Positions 7,557-17,143 are shown, counted from the first letter of the stretch. The stretch: DNA of 64,000 nucleotides from Sulfuricella sp. (GCA_041651995.1 JBAZID010000004.1:171355-235354); one strand, 5' to 3'. Notes: generated from the letters alone by a model not told the origin. Numbers and translations: made by a program.

Positions 7557-9650
7557 ATGAAAACATTGCTCCGCCGAAATCCCGCTGCTGCCGCCCTCGC
7601 AGGGCTTATCTTTCTGCTGCTGCTGGGGGTATGGCTGATTTTTACCTATGTCGCCAAGGAGCGCGGCCGGGATCTGCAGTCCTGGCAAACCGTACTTGGC
7701 ATCGTCGCCGACACGCGTTTTCAGATGGTGGATGGATGGCTTGACACACAGCAGAGCACGCTGCGTGAGCTTTCAGAGAATACCTCGCTGCAACTTTACC
7801 TGACTCAGGTCACGGTCTCCAGCCCCGGGGATGAAATGGCCGCAGCACAGGCTGGCTACCTGCGCAACCTGATCATTGCAACCGCCGAACGAACCGGCTT
7901 TTCCAACCCTGAGACGCAAAGTCCCATTCGCGCGAACTTGTCTCCACGGCAAGGGAATGCACTCGCGCTGCTGGATTTGCAGGGGCGCGTAGTCACAGCT
8001 ACAACCGGATTTGCGCTGAATGCCGCGCTGGCCGCTGCTGCCACAGAAGCTTCGCGGCAAGGCTCCCCACAGGTTCGACATCTGAGCCTTGCCTCCGGGG
8101 AACCTGCGGTTGCTTTTCTGGTACCTGTTCCCGCCATTCAGGGCCCAGGTGGTACAAAGCCGGGAATGGGTGTTTTGGTGGGCATCAAACAGGCGCGACC
8201 GGAACTCTACCCCCTCCTCACCCGAAAAATCTCTACCTATGGCAGCGAGGAATCCCTGCTTGTCAGCCGGGATGGAGAATCAGTCTTCTACCTGAGTCCG
8301 CTTGCGGATGGTTCAGCGCCACTGAGCAAAAAACTGGCATTCAGCACACCGAGCCTGGCGGAGGCATATGCACTCACATCGCCAGGAGAATTCACAGCAG
8401 ATAAACGGGATTACCGGGGAACACAGGTACTTCTCACCAGCCGCTCTTTCAGGCAAGTGCCATGGGTGCTGGTGGAAAAAATCGACGCTGGGGAAGCATT
8501 GCAGGAATCCAGTACCCACCGCCAGTTTCTATTAACCTCATTTCTGCTGACGATGTCGCTGGTCGCCGCTGCGCTCATCGCTGCATGGTGGTACGGCAGC
8601 AGTGCCAAGGAACGCAAAACCGCGGAGCAACTGAGGGCCAAGAGCCGGGAACTGGAGAAACAGTCAGGCCTGCTGCGAGCCATTTCCAACAGCACCCCGG
8701 ATATGATCCTCATCGCTGACGAGAATCAACACTTTGTATTTGCGAACCAGGCATTGGGTGAGGCCACCAATTTGAAGCCTGAAGACTTCCCCGGCAAAAC
8801 GTTATCGAGCGTATTTGGCGCACAGGCAGCGCATGGCTTCGAACAACTACTGACCAAAACACTAAAAACCGACCAGACCACATCTGTGCTGCAATCCATG
8901 GAAATCGGCAACCGGCGGGGTATTTTCCATACCACTGCAGCCCCGTTAAAACTGGGGCACGGCTCTGCCCACTCGGTTCTGTGTGTAGCCCGTGATATGA
9001 CAGAAACACAGCGTACCCAGGAAAAACATGATGAGCTGATGAAAAATCTTGTATGCACCTTGATGCGCACTGTCGATCAGCATGATCCCTATTGCGCAGG
9101 ACATTCAGAGCGGACGGCTCAGGTAGCGGTTGCCATCGGGCGCGAACTGAACCTCGACAACGATGCCCTGGAACAACTGGAACTGGCAGCAAGCCTCGCA
9201 AACGTTGGCAAACTATTGATACCCAAGGAGATTCTAACCAAGACAGAGCCGCTTTCTGAGCAGGAAATGAACACTCTCAAGCAACACGTCCAGCATGCCA
9301 GAGACATATTGGGCGGACTGGATTTTGAAGGCCCCGTATTGGAAATCATCCTTCAGAAACACGAGCATATGGATGGCAGCGGCTACCCAAGAGGGTTGCG
9401 CGGCGACCAGATGCTGCTGGAAGGCCGCATTCTGGCAGTTGCAAATACGTTTGTCGCGATGGTAAGCGCGCGGGCCTACCGCCTTGGTCTGCCGGTCGAG
9501 GAAGTGCTGAATAATTTGCTTGCGCCCAGCAATGCCAACCTGTACGACCGGCATGTTGTCGCGGCATTGTTCCACGTAGCGGAAAACAGGCCCGAGTGGA
9601 TAAGCTGGCGTGAACCCGAGCTGAAACCCAAGTGGATTATTGAAAAATAA
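7557..9650 (+). CDS. Membrane sensor with PAS and degenerate HD-GYP domain
   Basis: The 697-residue protein has an N-terminal membrane helix (about 10-35), a large extracytoplasmic sensor region that looks like a double Cache domain, a second membrane helix (about 325-347), a PAS domain (about 375-490) and an HD-GYP domain (about 495-690). The GYP motif is present (HMDGSGYP, G609-P611), but the metal-binding HD dyad, normally HDIGK, is replaced by ANVGK (A548-N549). c-di-GMP hydrolysis is therefore doubtful, and a sensing or regulatory role is more likely. The start at 7557 follows a GAAGGA ribosome binding site. It lies 174 bp after the LapG-like gene. Confidence 0.82.
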   Translation: MKTLLRRNPAAAALAGLIFLLLLGVWLIFTYVAKERGRDLQSWQTVLGIVADTRFQMVDGWLDTQQSTLRELSENTSLQLYLTQVTVSSPGDEMAAAQAGYLRNLIIATAERTGFSNPETQSPIRANLSPRQGNALALLDLQGRVVTATTGFALNAALAAAATEASRQGSPQVRHLSLASGEPAVAFLVPVPAIQGPGGTKPGMGVLVGIKQARPELYPLLTRKISTYGSEESLLVSRDGESVFYLSPLADGSAPLSKKLAFSTPSLAEAYALTSPGEFTADKRDYRGTQVLLTSRSFRQVPWVLVEKIDAGEALQESSTHRQFLLTSFLLTMSLVAAALIAAWWYGSSAKERKTAEQLRAKSRELEKQSGLLRAISNSTPDMILIADENQHFVFANQALGEATNLKPEDFPGKTLSSVFGAQAAHGFEQLLTKTLKTDQTTSVLQSMEIGNRRGIFHTTAAPLKLGHGSAHSVLCVARDMTETQRTQEKHDELMKNLVCTLMRTVDQHDPYCAGHSERTAQVAVAIGRELNLDNDALEQLELAASLANVGKLLIPKEILTKTEPLSEQEMNTLKQHVQHARDILGGLDFEGPVLEIILQKHEHMDGSGYPRGLRGDQMLLEGRILAVANTFVAMVSARAYRLGLPVEEVLNNLLAPSNANLYDRHVVAALFHVAENRPEWISWREPELKPKWIIEK

Positions 9651-9692
9651 CGCGTCACCCATTTCATTGAAAACAGGGACAACAGGTCCAAG

Positions 9693-11096
9693 ATGAGTGC
9701 CTCTGAGGCTATTGTAAAATCAGCCATACCCGGAATTACATGGCCCGCACTGCCGCCCCCGGAAGGGGCCGCGATGCTTGCCGTGCAATTCCAGCTGGAG
9801 CAGAGCCAGTGGTGGTCGCCAGAACAGTTGCTGGAACATCAACTCCGGCAGTTGCAGACCCTTTTAATACATAGCTACAAGACTGTGCCGTTCTACCGGG
9901 AACGCTTGCTGGCTGCAGGATTTAATCCAGGAAATACCCTTACGGCTGAACTGTTTCGCAATCTTCCCATTCTTTACCGAAGAGACATTCAAACAGCCGG
10001 GAAATTGTTGCTGAGCACACAATTGCCTCCGGACCACGGCAAGATTTACTCAGGAAAAACCTCTGGCTCGACCGGTCGGCCCATACAGTATTCAGGGACG
10101 GAACTCGCACAATTCTGGTGGCGCACAATGACACTACGTGAGCACTTGTGGCATCAGCGAGACTTCGCTGGCAAGCTTGCCATTATTCGCGTTAACGTCA
10201 GGAGTGGCGAATATGAAAACTGGGGTTCCCCTGCCGCAACAGTTTTCCAGACCGGGGGCAGCGTTACTCTGGATATCGGCACTGACCTCAATATACAATT
10301 AGCATGGCTGAAAAAGCACAACCCTGACTACCTGCTGAGCTACCCTTCAAATGTTCTTGCGCTTGCGAATGCCTGCATAAGCAAAGGAATCAGGCTTGAA
10401 AACCTCCGTGAGGTCAGAACCATCGGCGAAGCCCTCAACCCCGAACTCCGCTCGGCCTGCCGCGAGGCATGGGGGGCGCCGGTCACTGACACCTACAGCG
10501 CCAATGAAGTCGGGTATATTGCCTTCCAATGCCCCGGACATGAGCATTACCATATCCAGTCAGAGACCATGTTCGTTGAAATTCTCAATGACCAAGGGGC
10601 CACTTGCCAGCCTGGCGAAACTGGCCGCATTGTGCTCACCCCACTGCTCAACTATGCCATGCCGCTCATCCGCTACGAAATCATGGACTATGCCGAAGCC
10701 GGGACAGCTTGCCCTTGCGGGCGGGGACTTCCGGTCATCAGACGCATCTTGGGGCGGCAAAGAAATTTGATCCACCTGCCGGACGGTAGCCAACATTGGC
10801 CAAGCACGGGTTACAACAATTGGATGGGCATCGCACCGATCGAGCAGATTCAGCTGGTCCAAAAATCGTTACATGATGTTGAGGCAAGGCTCGTTATGCC
10901 ACGCCCGCTGACACCAGATGAACAGAAGCGGATGGTACCCATCCTGCAAAAATCCCTGGGCTACGCTTTCCAGATCAGCTTTTCATATCATCATGAACTT
11001 TGCCGCAATGCCAGCGGGAAATTCGAGGATTTTATTTCCGAAGCCGGCAAAAATACGAGTATTCATCCAGACAAGAATAATTCCAACTCCCCATGA
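9693..11096 (+). CDS. PaaK-like adenylate-forming enzyme (phenylacetate-CoA ligase family), copy 1
   Basis: The 467-residue product belongs to the ANL superfamily branch of phenylacetate-CoA ligase/coenzyme F390 synthetase-like enzymes. The nucleotide-binding loop is SGKTSGSTGRP (about residue 120), and a zinc-type cluster appears as ACPCGRGLPVI near residue 345. Enzymes of this branch activate a carboxylate with ATP, usually to a CoA thioester; similar genes occur in polysaccharide or secondary-metabolite clusters, and the substrate here is unknown. Its stop overlaps the start of a closely related second copy (ATGA), so the two are translationally coupled. Confidence 0.8.
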   Translation: MSASEAIVKSAIPGITWPALPPPEGAAMLAVQFQLEQSQWWSPEQLLEHQLRQLQTLLIHSYKTVPFYRERLLAAGFNPGNTLTAELFRNLPILYRRDIQTAGKLLLSTQLPPDHGKIYSGKTSGSTGRPIQYSGTELAQFWWRTMTLREHLWHQRDFAGKLAIIRVNVRSGEYENWGSPAATVFQTGGSVTLDIGTDLNIQLAWLKKHNPDYLLSYPSNVLALANACISKGIRLENLREVRTIGEALNPELRSACREAWGAPVTDTYSANEVGYIAFQCPGHEHYHIQSETMFVEILNDQGATCQPGETGRIVLTPLLNYAMPLIRYEIMDYAEAGTACPCGRGLPVIRRILGRQRNLIHLPDGSQHWPSTGYNNWMGIAPIEQIQLVQKSLHDVEARLVMPRPLTPDEQKRMVPILQKSLGYAFQISFSYHHELCRNASGKFEDFISEAGKNTSIHPDKNNSNSP

Positions 11097-12463
11097 CCAG
11101 CCACCCTTTGCTCATTCCAACATCGTCCATTCAAAGTGTGGCATGGCCAGCCATGCCTGGAGTCAATGGCGCCCTGATGCTCGCCGTGCAATATCAATTG
11201 GAAAAAAGCCAATGGTGGGGTTCAGAACGTCTGCTCGACCAGCAAATGAAACAACTTGCCCATTTGTTGCGTCACGCCGGAAAAATGGTTCCCTACTACG
11301 AACAGCACTTTGGAGCACTAGGGATCCGCGCAGAATCCATCACATCCTACGAAGATTTCCGCAAGTTGCCGATACTCAAGCGTGAGGATATCCAGACAGC
11401 CGCCAAGGAACTGCATGCCAGGCAACTTCCGCGAGAACATGGCCGCATCATTGAGCACCATACATCAGGCTCTACCGGTCGCCCTATCGCAGCGCTGGGC
11501 ACAGAGTTGACGCAGTTTTTCTGGAATGTTTTCACGCTACGTGAACATCTCTGGCACCGTCGTGATTTCGGTGGGAAGCTCGCATCCATCCGCACCACCG
11601 TTGATGATGCCACCTCCCCCGGCTGGGGACCCGCCACGGATGTTGCTTATAAAACGGGGCCTTGCGTCATGTTGAATATCCGCCATGACATTAATTTTCA
11701 ATTGGAATGGTTACAAAAAGAAAACCCGGAATACATATTGAGTCATCCTTCCAACTTGCTCGCAATGGCGCGTTTATCGCTTGCAGCAAGTGTTCGTTTG
11801 CCCAACTTGAAAGGCATTCGCACTTTTGGGGAACCCGTCACATCAGAAATTCGGGCAGCTTGCAAAGAAGCGTGGGGCGTATCGGTAACTGATGTATACA
11901 GCTCCGAGGAGCTAGGTTATATCGCCCTGCAATGCCCTGAATATGAGCACTATCACATCCAGTCGGAAAGTGTGCTGGTCGAGATTCTGAACGACAATGA
12001 TCAACCCTGTAAACCTGGTGAAATCGGGCGAGTAGTGATCACCACACTACACAATTTTGCCATGCCCTTGATCCGGTATGAAATCATGGATTACGCCGAG
12101 GCAGGGGAGCCATGCCCGTGTGGGCGAGGCTTGCCGGTCATCAAGCGGATTATGGGGCGGCAGAGGAATCTTGTAACACTACCGGACGGAACACGCCACT
12201 GGCCCAGTTTCCCCGCGGAAAGCTGGGCATTCATCGCCCCCATTCGCCAGATTCAACTGGTGCAGCGAGATATGGATAGTATCGAGGCGCGACTTGTTAC
12301 AATCAGGACACTCGATGCGAAAGAAACCGCAGAATTGATTGCGGTTCTCCAGAAACATCTTGGCTACCCGTTCCGGATCACCTTCCAGTACATGGAAAAG
12401 ATTGACCGTAAAGCCAACTTCAAATACGAAGATTTTATTTCTGAAATCAGCTCAAATTCCTGA
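11093..12463 (+). CDS. PaaK-like adenylate-forming enzyme, copy 2 (tandem paralogue)
   Basis: The 456-residue product is colinear with the preceding enzyme and clearly similar over the whole length (shared LMLAVQYQLEKSQWW, HTSGSTGRPI, FAMPLIRYEIMDYAEAG and CPCGRGLPVIKRI blocks). Both keep the nucleotide-binding loop and the Cys cluster, so neither looks dead. The ATGA overlap with copy 1 suggests that both enzymes are made together, possibly as a heteromer or with different substrate preference. No acyl carrier protein or thioesterase lies next to them. Confidence 0.8.
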   Translation: MTSHPLLIPTSSIQSVAWPAMPGVNGALMLAVQYQLEKSQWWGSERLLDQQMKQLAHLLRHAGKMVPYYEQHFGALGIRAESITSYEDFRKLPILKREDIQTAAKELHARQLPREHGRIIEHHTSGSTGRPIAALGTELTQFFWNVFTLREHLWHRRDFGGKLASIRTTVDDATSPGWGPATDVAYKTGPCVMLNIRHDINFQLEWLQKENPEYILSHPSNLLAMARLSLAASVRLPNLKGIRTFGEPVTSEIRAACKEAWGVSVTDVYSSEELGYIALQCPEYEHYHIQSESVLVEILNDNDQPCKPGEIGRVVITTLHNFAMPLIRYEIMDYAEAGEPCPCGRGLPVIKRIMGRQRNLVTLPDGTRHWPSFPAESWAFIAPIRQIQLVQRDMDSIEARLVTIRTLDAKETAELIAVLQKHLGYPFRITFQYMEKIDRKANFKYEDFISEISSNS

Positions 12464-12498
12464 GCATTCCTGACGGATCAACTTGAGTGCATTCGCTG

Positions 12499-13248
12499 CT
12501 ATTGCGGGTCAAGCCAAACCAGTGATGCCATGCGCCCGGTCACGCCATCGCGACGGTAGGAAAAAAAACGCTCTGCGTCGGTATGGGTGCAATATCCTCC
12601 GCCAAATATCTGCTTCACTCCCGCCCGCAGCAGGCGCTGACGTGCCAGTAGATAAATGTCTGCCAGCCATTTCCCGGCACCGCCGGGACAGCTGGGTATA
12701 AAGGCCAGCGCGGCTGCGGGGTCATTTTCCATAAATATCTGGCGCACTTCCTCACCTACCTCGAATGCCTGTTGGCCGATGGCCGGGCCGAGCCAGGCCA
12801 GAATTTCGCCAGGCTCGACAGTCATGGCTCCCACTGCCGCTTCCAGCACGCCATCCGCCAGGCCACGCCATCCGGCATGCGCTGCGGCGACGACCGTACC
12901 GGCCCGGTCACAAAAAAGAATGGGCAGGCAATCGGCTGTCAGCACAGCGCAAATGCGGCCCGGACGGCGGCTGACGCTGCCATCGGCTTCGGGAACACCA
13001 ATGGCCGGATCCGTGGTGGCGATGCCACGGCCATGCACCTGTTTCAGCCACAGCGGCTCTGCGGGCAAACAAGTTCGCAAGGCCGCCCGATTGGCTATCA
13101 CTGCTGCGGGATCATCCCCGACATGGTCACCCAGGTTAAAGCTGGCATAAGGTGCGGCGCTCACGCCTCCGCGCCGCATCGTCACCCTTGCCTGAACGTT
13201 GGCAGGTGCTGGCCAGCCGGGAATCAGAAAATCCATTACGCAGCTCAT
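12499..13248 (-). CDS. pgeF: YfiH/PgeF family multicopper-oxidase-like purine nucleoside phosphorylase
   Basis: The 249-residue protein carries the DUF152 signature: LKQVHGRG, VLTADCLPILFCD and AAAHAGWRGLADG, which supply the His-Cys-His metal site. Members have been described as polyphenol oxidases, as purine nucleoside phosphorylases and (E. coli YfiH/PgeF) as peptidoglycan editing factors, so the in vivo role is best taken as editing or nucleoside cleavage. The gene follows rluD with an ATGA overlap (13245-13248), the same order as in E. coli and many proteobacteria. Confidence 0.88.
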   Translation of the reverse strand: MSCVMDFLIPGWPAPANVQARVTMRRGGVSAAPYASFNLGDHVGDDPAAVIANRAALRTCLPAEPLWLKQVHGRGIATTDPAIGVPEADGSVSRRPGRICAVLTADCLPILFCDRAGTVVAAAHAGWRGLADGVLEAAVGAMTVEPGEILAWLGPAIGQQAFEVGEEVRQIFMENDPAAALAFIPSCPGGAGKWLADIYLLARQRLLRAGVKQIFGGGYCTHTDAERFFSYRRDGVTGRMASLVWLDPQ

Positions 13249-14234
13249 TCCTCCGCATTACTGCGTAATTGCGCCAGCAGTTGTGCCATGTCATCCGGCA
13301 CCTCGGCGCGCCATTCCATGGCATTTCCGCTTTCCGGATGAATCAGGCCAAGACGTGTGGCATGCAGCGCCTGGCGCTTGAATTTCCTCATCATTTCGCG
13401 CAATGCCGGAGTGGTATTCATGCCCTTGCCCGCATACACCGGGTCGCCGAACATGGGATGACCAATATGCAGCATATGTACCCGGATCTGATGCGTCCGC
13501 CCGGTTTCAAGCTGGCAGCGCACCAGCGAATGGTGTGCGAACCACTCTTCCACCACAAAATGGGTCACGGCCGGTTTGCCACCCGAAATCACGGTCATCT
13601 TGGTGCGTTGTGAAGGATGACGCCCGATCGGCGCATCGACACTGCCATCCCTTTCCGGGCGCCCCTGAATAACGGCAAGATATTCGCGTTTTACCGTATG
13701 GGCCTGCAACTGGCGCACCAGATCGGTCTGGGCAGTGAGGGTTTTGGCCACCACCAGCAGACCGCTGGTATCCTTGTCGAGCCGATGCACGATGCCGGCA
13801 CGGGGAACACCCGCCAGCCGGGGGGAGTGGTGCAGCAGCGCGTTAAGCATGGTGCCCTGCCAGTTGCCGCTACCAGGGTGAACAACCAGCCCGGCAGGTT
13901 TGTTAATCACCAGCAGCGCGTCATCCTCATGCACGATATCGAGTGCTATATCCTCAGGGTGGAAAGCCAGCTCTTCCGCTGCCAGTTGCGTTCGCACTTC
14001 GGCCAGATCGCCTTCCCAAACGATCTGCCTGGTTGAGACGAGCTCGCCATTCAGGCTGACATGTCCCTCCTTGATCCAGTTTTGCAGGCGGCTGCGGGAA
14101 TATTCCGGCAGCAAGTTCGATAGCGCCTGATCCAGGCGCAACCCGCTGCATGCGCCCGGAATCTCCAGCTGAATGGGCTGGAGTTGGGGATCGTTTCGGT
14201 TATAATCGGTCAACTTTTGAATGGATTCGGTCAT
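13245..14234 (-). CDS. rluD: 23S rRNA pseudouridine synthase RluD
   Basis: The 329-residue enzyme has an N-terminal S4 RNA-binding domain (RLDQALSNLLPEYSRSRLQN, about residues 30-50) and the RluA-type catalytic core with HRLDKDTSGLLVV, which holds the catalytic Asp. It makes pseudouridines 1911, 1915 and 1917 in helix 69 of 23S rRNA. I take the ATG at 14234 as start rather than the longer reading because it begins at MTESIQ and keeps the usual length. This start codon overlaps that of the divergent bamD gene. Downstream it is coupled to pgeF. Confidence 0.92.
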   Translation of the reverse strand: MTESIQKLTDYNRNDPQLQPIQLEIPGACSGLRLDQALSNLLPEYSRSRLQNWIKEGHVSLNGELVSTRQIVWEGDLAEVRTQLAAEELAFHPEDIALDIVHEDDALLVINKPAGLVVHPGSGNWQGTMLNALLHHSPRLAGVPRAGIVHRLDKDTSGLLVVAKTLTAQTDLVRQLQAHTVKREYLAVIQGRPERDGSVDAPIGRHPSQRTKMTVISGGKPAVTHFVVEEWFAHHSLVRCQLETGRTHQIRVHMLHIGHPMFGDPVYAGKGMNTTPALREMMRKFKRQALHATRLGLIHPESGNAMEWRAEVPDDMAQLLAQLRSNAEE

Positions 14235-15018
14235 GAAGCGTATTTTAGCGTTAATTTTGCTGGCTCTGGTGGCCGGATGCGGTCTTTTCCCTGAAACCCA
14301 GGACGAAACCAAGGGCTGGTCAGCCCAGAAACTCTACTCGGAAGCCAAGAGCGAGATGGGTGATGGCAATTACACCAAGGCCATCAAGTATTTTGAAACG
14401 CTTGAAGCGCGCTATCCGTATGGCCGCTATGCCCAGCAGTCCCAACTTGAGGTGGCTTATGCCTATTTCAAGGACAACGAGCCGGTTTCAGCCATTGCCG
14501 CCTGCGATCGCTTCATCAAGCTGCACCCCAATCACCCCAATGTGGATTACGCCTACTACCTGAAAGGGCTGGCCAACTTCAACGAAGACCTGGGACTGCT
14601 GGGCGCCATCGCCAATCAGGATCTTTCTGAGCGCGACCCCAAGGCGGCCAGGGATTCATTCGATGCCTTCAAGGAACTGGTGACCCGTTTTCCCGGCAGC
14701 AAATATACGCCGGACGCGACTCAACGCATGAATTATCTGGTCAACGCACTGGCTTCGAATGAAGTGCACGTCGCACGCTACTATGCGCGGCGCGGCGCCC
14801 ATGTGGCCGCGGTGAATCGCGCCCAGGCAGCTCTGCAACAATACCCTCAGGCCCCGGCTACTGAAGAAGCCCTGGCCATCATGGTCCGGTCTTATGATGC
14901 GCTTGCCCTGAACGAGCTGCGTGACGATGCTCGCAGGGTACTGGTCAAGAACTACCCCAACAGCAAATATCTTGGTGAAACGACCCAGGACAAAAAACCC
15001 TGGTGGAAGCTCTGGTAA
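14233..15018 (+). CDS. bamD: Outer-membrane assembly lipoprotein BamD
   Basis: The 261-residue lipoprotein has a lipobox (LVAGC, Cys18) after a short signal peptide and five TPR-like repeats, beginning with WSAQKLYSEAKSEMGDGNYTK. It is the essential TPR lipoprotein of the BAM complex that inserts beta-barrel proteins; BamB is also encoded in this window (35601-36782). The start at 14233 directly opens the signal peptide; an in-frame ATG four codons upstream is an alternative. The divergent rluD start overlaps it inside the hexamer TCATGA, so each gene must be transcribed from a promoter within or very near the other. Confidence 0.93.
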   Translation: MKRILALILLALVAGCGLFPETQDETKGWSAQKLYSEAKSEMGDGNYTKAIKYFETLEARYPYGRYAQQSQLEVAYAYFKDNEPVSAIAACDRFIKLHPNHPNVDYAYYLKGLANFNEDLGLLGAIANQDLSERDPKAARDSFDAFKELVTRFPGSKYTPDATQRMNYLVNALASNEVHVARYYARRGAHVAAVNRAQAALQQYPQAPATEEALAIMVRSYDALALNELRDDARRVLVKNYPNSKYLGETTQDKKPWWKLW

Positions 15019-15026
15019 CCCACTTT

Positions 15027-15061
15027 CTGGATCAACCCCAGTCAAGACGAGGTTGATCCAG
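15027..15061. terminator. Inverted repeat between bamD and glnB 3' ends
   Basis: A perfect 11-bp stem, CTGGATCAACC with GGTTGATCCAG, and a 13-nt loop sit between the convergent bamD and glnB genes. It lacks a long T tract, so it is a probable but not certain bidirectional terminator. Confidence 0.55.
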
Positions 15062-15077
15062 GACCACGCCACAAAAT

Positions 15078-15416
15078 TCAGATCGCAGCTTCGTCGGTTT
15101 CACCCGTGCGAATACGCACTACTTTCTCTACCGCTGAAACAAATATCTTGCCGTCACCAATCTTGCCCGTGCGCGCAGCATTGACGATAGCCTCCAGCAC
15201 CGCATCCGCCTGTTCAGCAGCAACGACCACCTCGATTTTCACCTTCGGCAAAAAGTCCACCACATACTCGGCACCACGGTAAAGTTCCGTATGGCCCTTC
15301 TGGCGCCCAAACCCCTTGACCTCGGTCACAGTCAGTCCGGTAACGCCGATCTCTGACAAGGCTTCGCGCACTTCGTCGAGTTTAAAAGGCTTGATAATGG
15401 CTTCGATTTTTTTCAT
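15078..15416 (-). CDS. glnB: Nitrogen regulatory protein P-II (GlnB)
   Basis: The 112-residue protein matches PII almost end to end: MKKIEAIIKPFKLDEVREAL at the start, the T-loop GRQKGHTELYRGAEY with the uridylylated Tyr51, and GKIGDGKIFV with RIRTGE at the C-terminus. PII trimers sense 2-oxoglutarate and ATP/ADP and control glutamine synthetase adenylylation and NtrB. The start at 15416 is the conserved one. It lies 14 bp after nadE; PII is linked to the ammonia- or glutamine-dependent NAD synthetase in many betaproteobacteria, and the two look cotranscribed. Confidence 0.95.
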   Translation of the reverse strand: MKKIEAIIKPFKLDEVREALSEIGVTGLTVTEVKGFGRQKGHTELYRGAEYVVDFLPKVKIEVVVAAEQADAVLEAIVNAARTGKIGDGKIFVSAVEKVVRIRTGETDEAAI

Positions 15417-15430
15417 ATTGAGTCTCCTGA

Positions 15431-17038
15431 TTATTCTTTCCACGGACGGTATTTCGAAGTTATGGGATATCGCCGGTCCTTGCCGAACCCGCGCGGCGTA
15501 ATGCGCACGCCTACAGGTGCCTGCCGGCGCTTGTATTCACTCAAGTCAATCAGCTTGATCACGCGCCGTACGTCATGCTCGTCAAACCCCATTGCAATGA
15601 TGTCATGGGGGCACATATCGTGCTCGACATAGGCTTCAAGGATGACATCCAGCACTTCGTAAGGCGGCAGGCTGTCCTGATCGGTCTGGTTCTGGCGCAA
15701 CTCGGCCGAGGGTGCACGGACAATAATACGCTCCGGAATGGCGGGGCCGATCTGATTGCGGTAACGCGCCAGGCGATACACCAGTAACTTCGGCACATCC
15801 TTCAGCACCGCAAAACCACCAGCCATATCACCATAAAGCGTGGCATAACCGACGGCCATCTCGCTCTTATTGCCGGTAGTGAGCACGATAGCCCCAAACT
15901 TGTTGGATAGTGCCATCAACAAAGTACCGCGAATGCGTGCCTGAATATTTTCCTCTGCGGTATCAAAAGGCAGGCCATCAAATTCATCGGCCAGACTACT
16001 GAGAAACGCATCGAATACCGGCTTGATGGAGATTTCACTATATTGCACGCCCAGGATGCCTGCCATGGCCTCCGCATCATGGAGACTGATATCCGCAGTG
16101 AACTGTGAGGGCATCATCACCGCACGCACCCGCTCAGGCCCCAGGGCATCCACGGCAATCACCAGCACCAGTGCCGAATCAATCCCTCCGGAAAGCCCTA
16201 GCAGCACGCCCGGGAAACCATTCTTTCCGACATAATCACTGACCCCGAGGCACAGGGCGCGATAAATATTTTCTTCCAGAGTATGCTCCGGAACAATCTC
16301 ACCCAACTGTGGCAAGGCATTTTCAAATTCCACCAGCCGCAGCGCTTCCTCGAAGGCGGGCAACTGGTGCACCAGATTGCCGTTCGCATCCATGACGAAA
16401 GAGGCGCCATCGAATACCAGTTCATCCTGGCCGCCCACCAGATTGACATAGACCACCGGCAAACCACATTCGCCAATGCGCCCGCGTACCGCCTCATAGC
16501 GTGAAATCTGCTTGTTCATGTGATAGGGGGAGGCATTCAGCACCAGCAGCACCTTGGCGCCAGCCTGGCTGGCACATACCGGAGCACCCTCTTCCCAGAT
16601 ATCGGCACAGATATTGATGCCAAACTGCACGCCATCAACCTCGAACGTGCAGCCCCCGGTGCCGGGAGAGAAATAACGCACCTCGTCAAAAACGGAGTGA
16701 TTCGGCAGCCGCTGTTTGTGATAAGTCGTCACGACCTTGCCGGATTGCAGCACGGAAGCCGCGTTGTAACGATTGCCGTTCTCCAGATGCGGGTGTCCCA
16801 CCACGATGGCAATATCCTTAATGCGTTGAGCGAGCTCGAACAGGGCCGCATCACAAGCACCATAGAAGCCATCGCGCAGCAGCAGGTCTTCCGGCGGATA
16901 ACCCGTGAGGGACAACTCGGGCGTCACAAGCACTTGCGCGCCCATCTCTCTGGCGCGGACGGCGTAATCAAGGATTTTAGCGGCGTTACCGCTGAGGTCA
17001 CCAACTGTGCAGTTGATTTGGGCGAGAGCAATTTTCAT
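15431..17038 (-). CDS. nadE: Glutamine-dependent NAD+ synthetase
   Basis: The 535-residue enzyme has an N-terminal nitrilase-type glutaminase domain (E in VTPELSLTGYPPEDLLL, K in TYHKQRLPN, Cys in NICADIWE) and a C-terminal synthetase domain with the P-loop-like LGLSGGIDSALVLVIAVDALG. It amidates deamido-NAD+ with glutamine and ATP in the last step of NAD synthesis. Length and domain order are normal. It leads the nadE-glnB pair. Confidence 0.94.
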   Translation of the reverse strand: MKIALAQINCTVGDLSGNAAKILDYAVRAREMGAQVLVTPELSLTGYPPEDLLLRDGFYGACDAALFELAQRIKDIAIVVGHPHLENGNRYNAASVLQSGKVVTTYHKQRLPNHSVFDEVRYFSPGTGGCTFEVDGVQFGINICADIWEEGAPVCASQAGAKVLLVLNASPYHMNKQISRYEAVRGRIGECGLPVVYVNLVGGQDELVFDGASFVMDANGNLVHQLPAFEEALRLVEFENALPQLGEIVPEHTLEENIYRALCLGVSDYVGKNGFPGVLLGLSGGIDSALVLVIAVDALGPERVRAVMMPSQFTADISLHDAEAMAGILGVQYSEISIKPVFDAFLSSLADEFDGLPFDTAEENIQARIRGTLLMALSNKFGAIVLTTGNKSEMAVGYATLYGDMAGGFAVLKDVPKLLVYRLARYRNQIGPAIPERIIVRAPSAELRQNQTDQDSLPPYEVLDVILEAYVEHDMCPHDIIAMGFDEHDVRRVIKLIDLSEYKRRQAPVGVRITPRGFGKDRRYPITSKYRPWKE

Positions 17039-17143
17039 GCGTGATTAGTTCAAAATGTTGCTGATTAAGAACAAAAGCCGCTTGTGGCAGCACGATCCGG
17101 AATTATAATGCCGCCCCGCCATACCGCTCAATCTCGGACGCAA

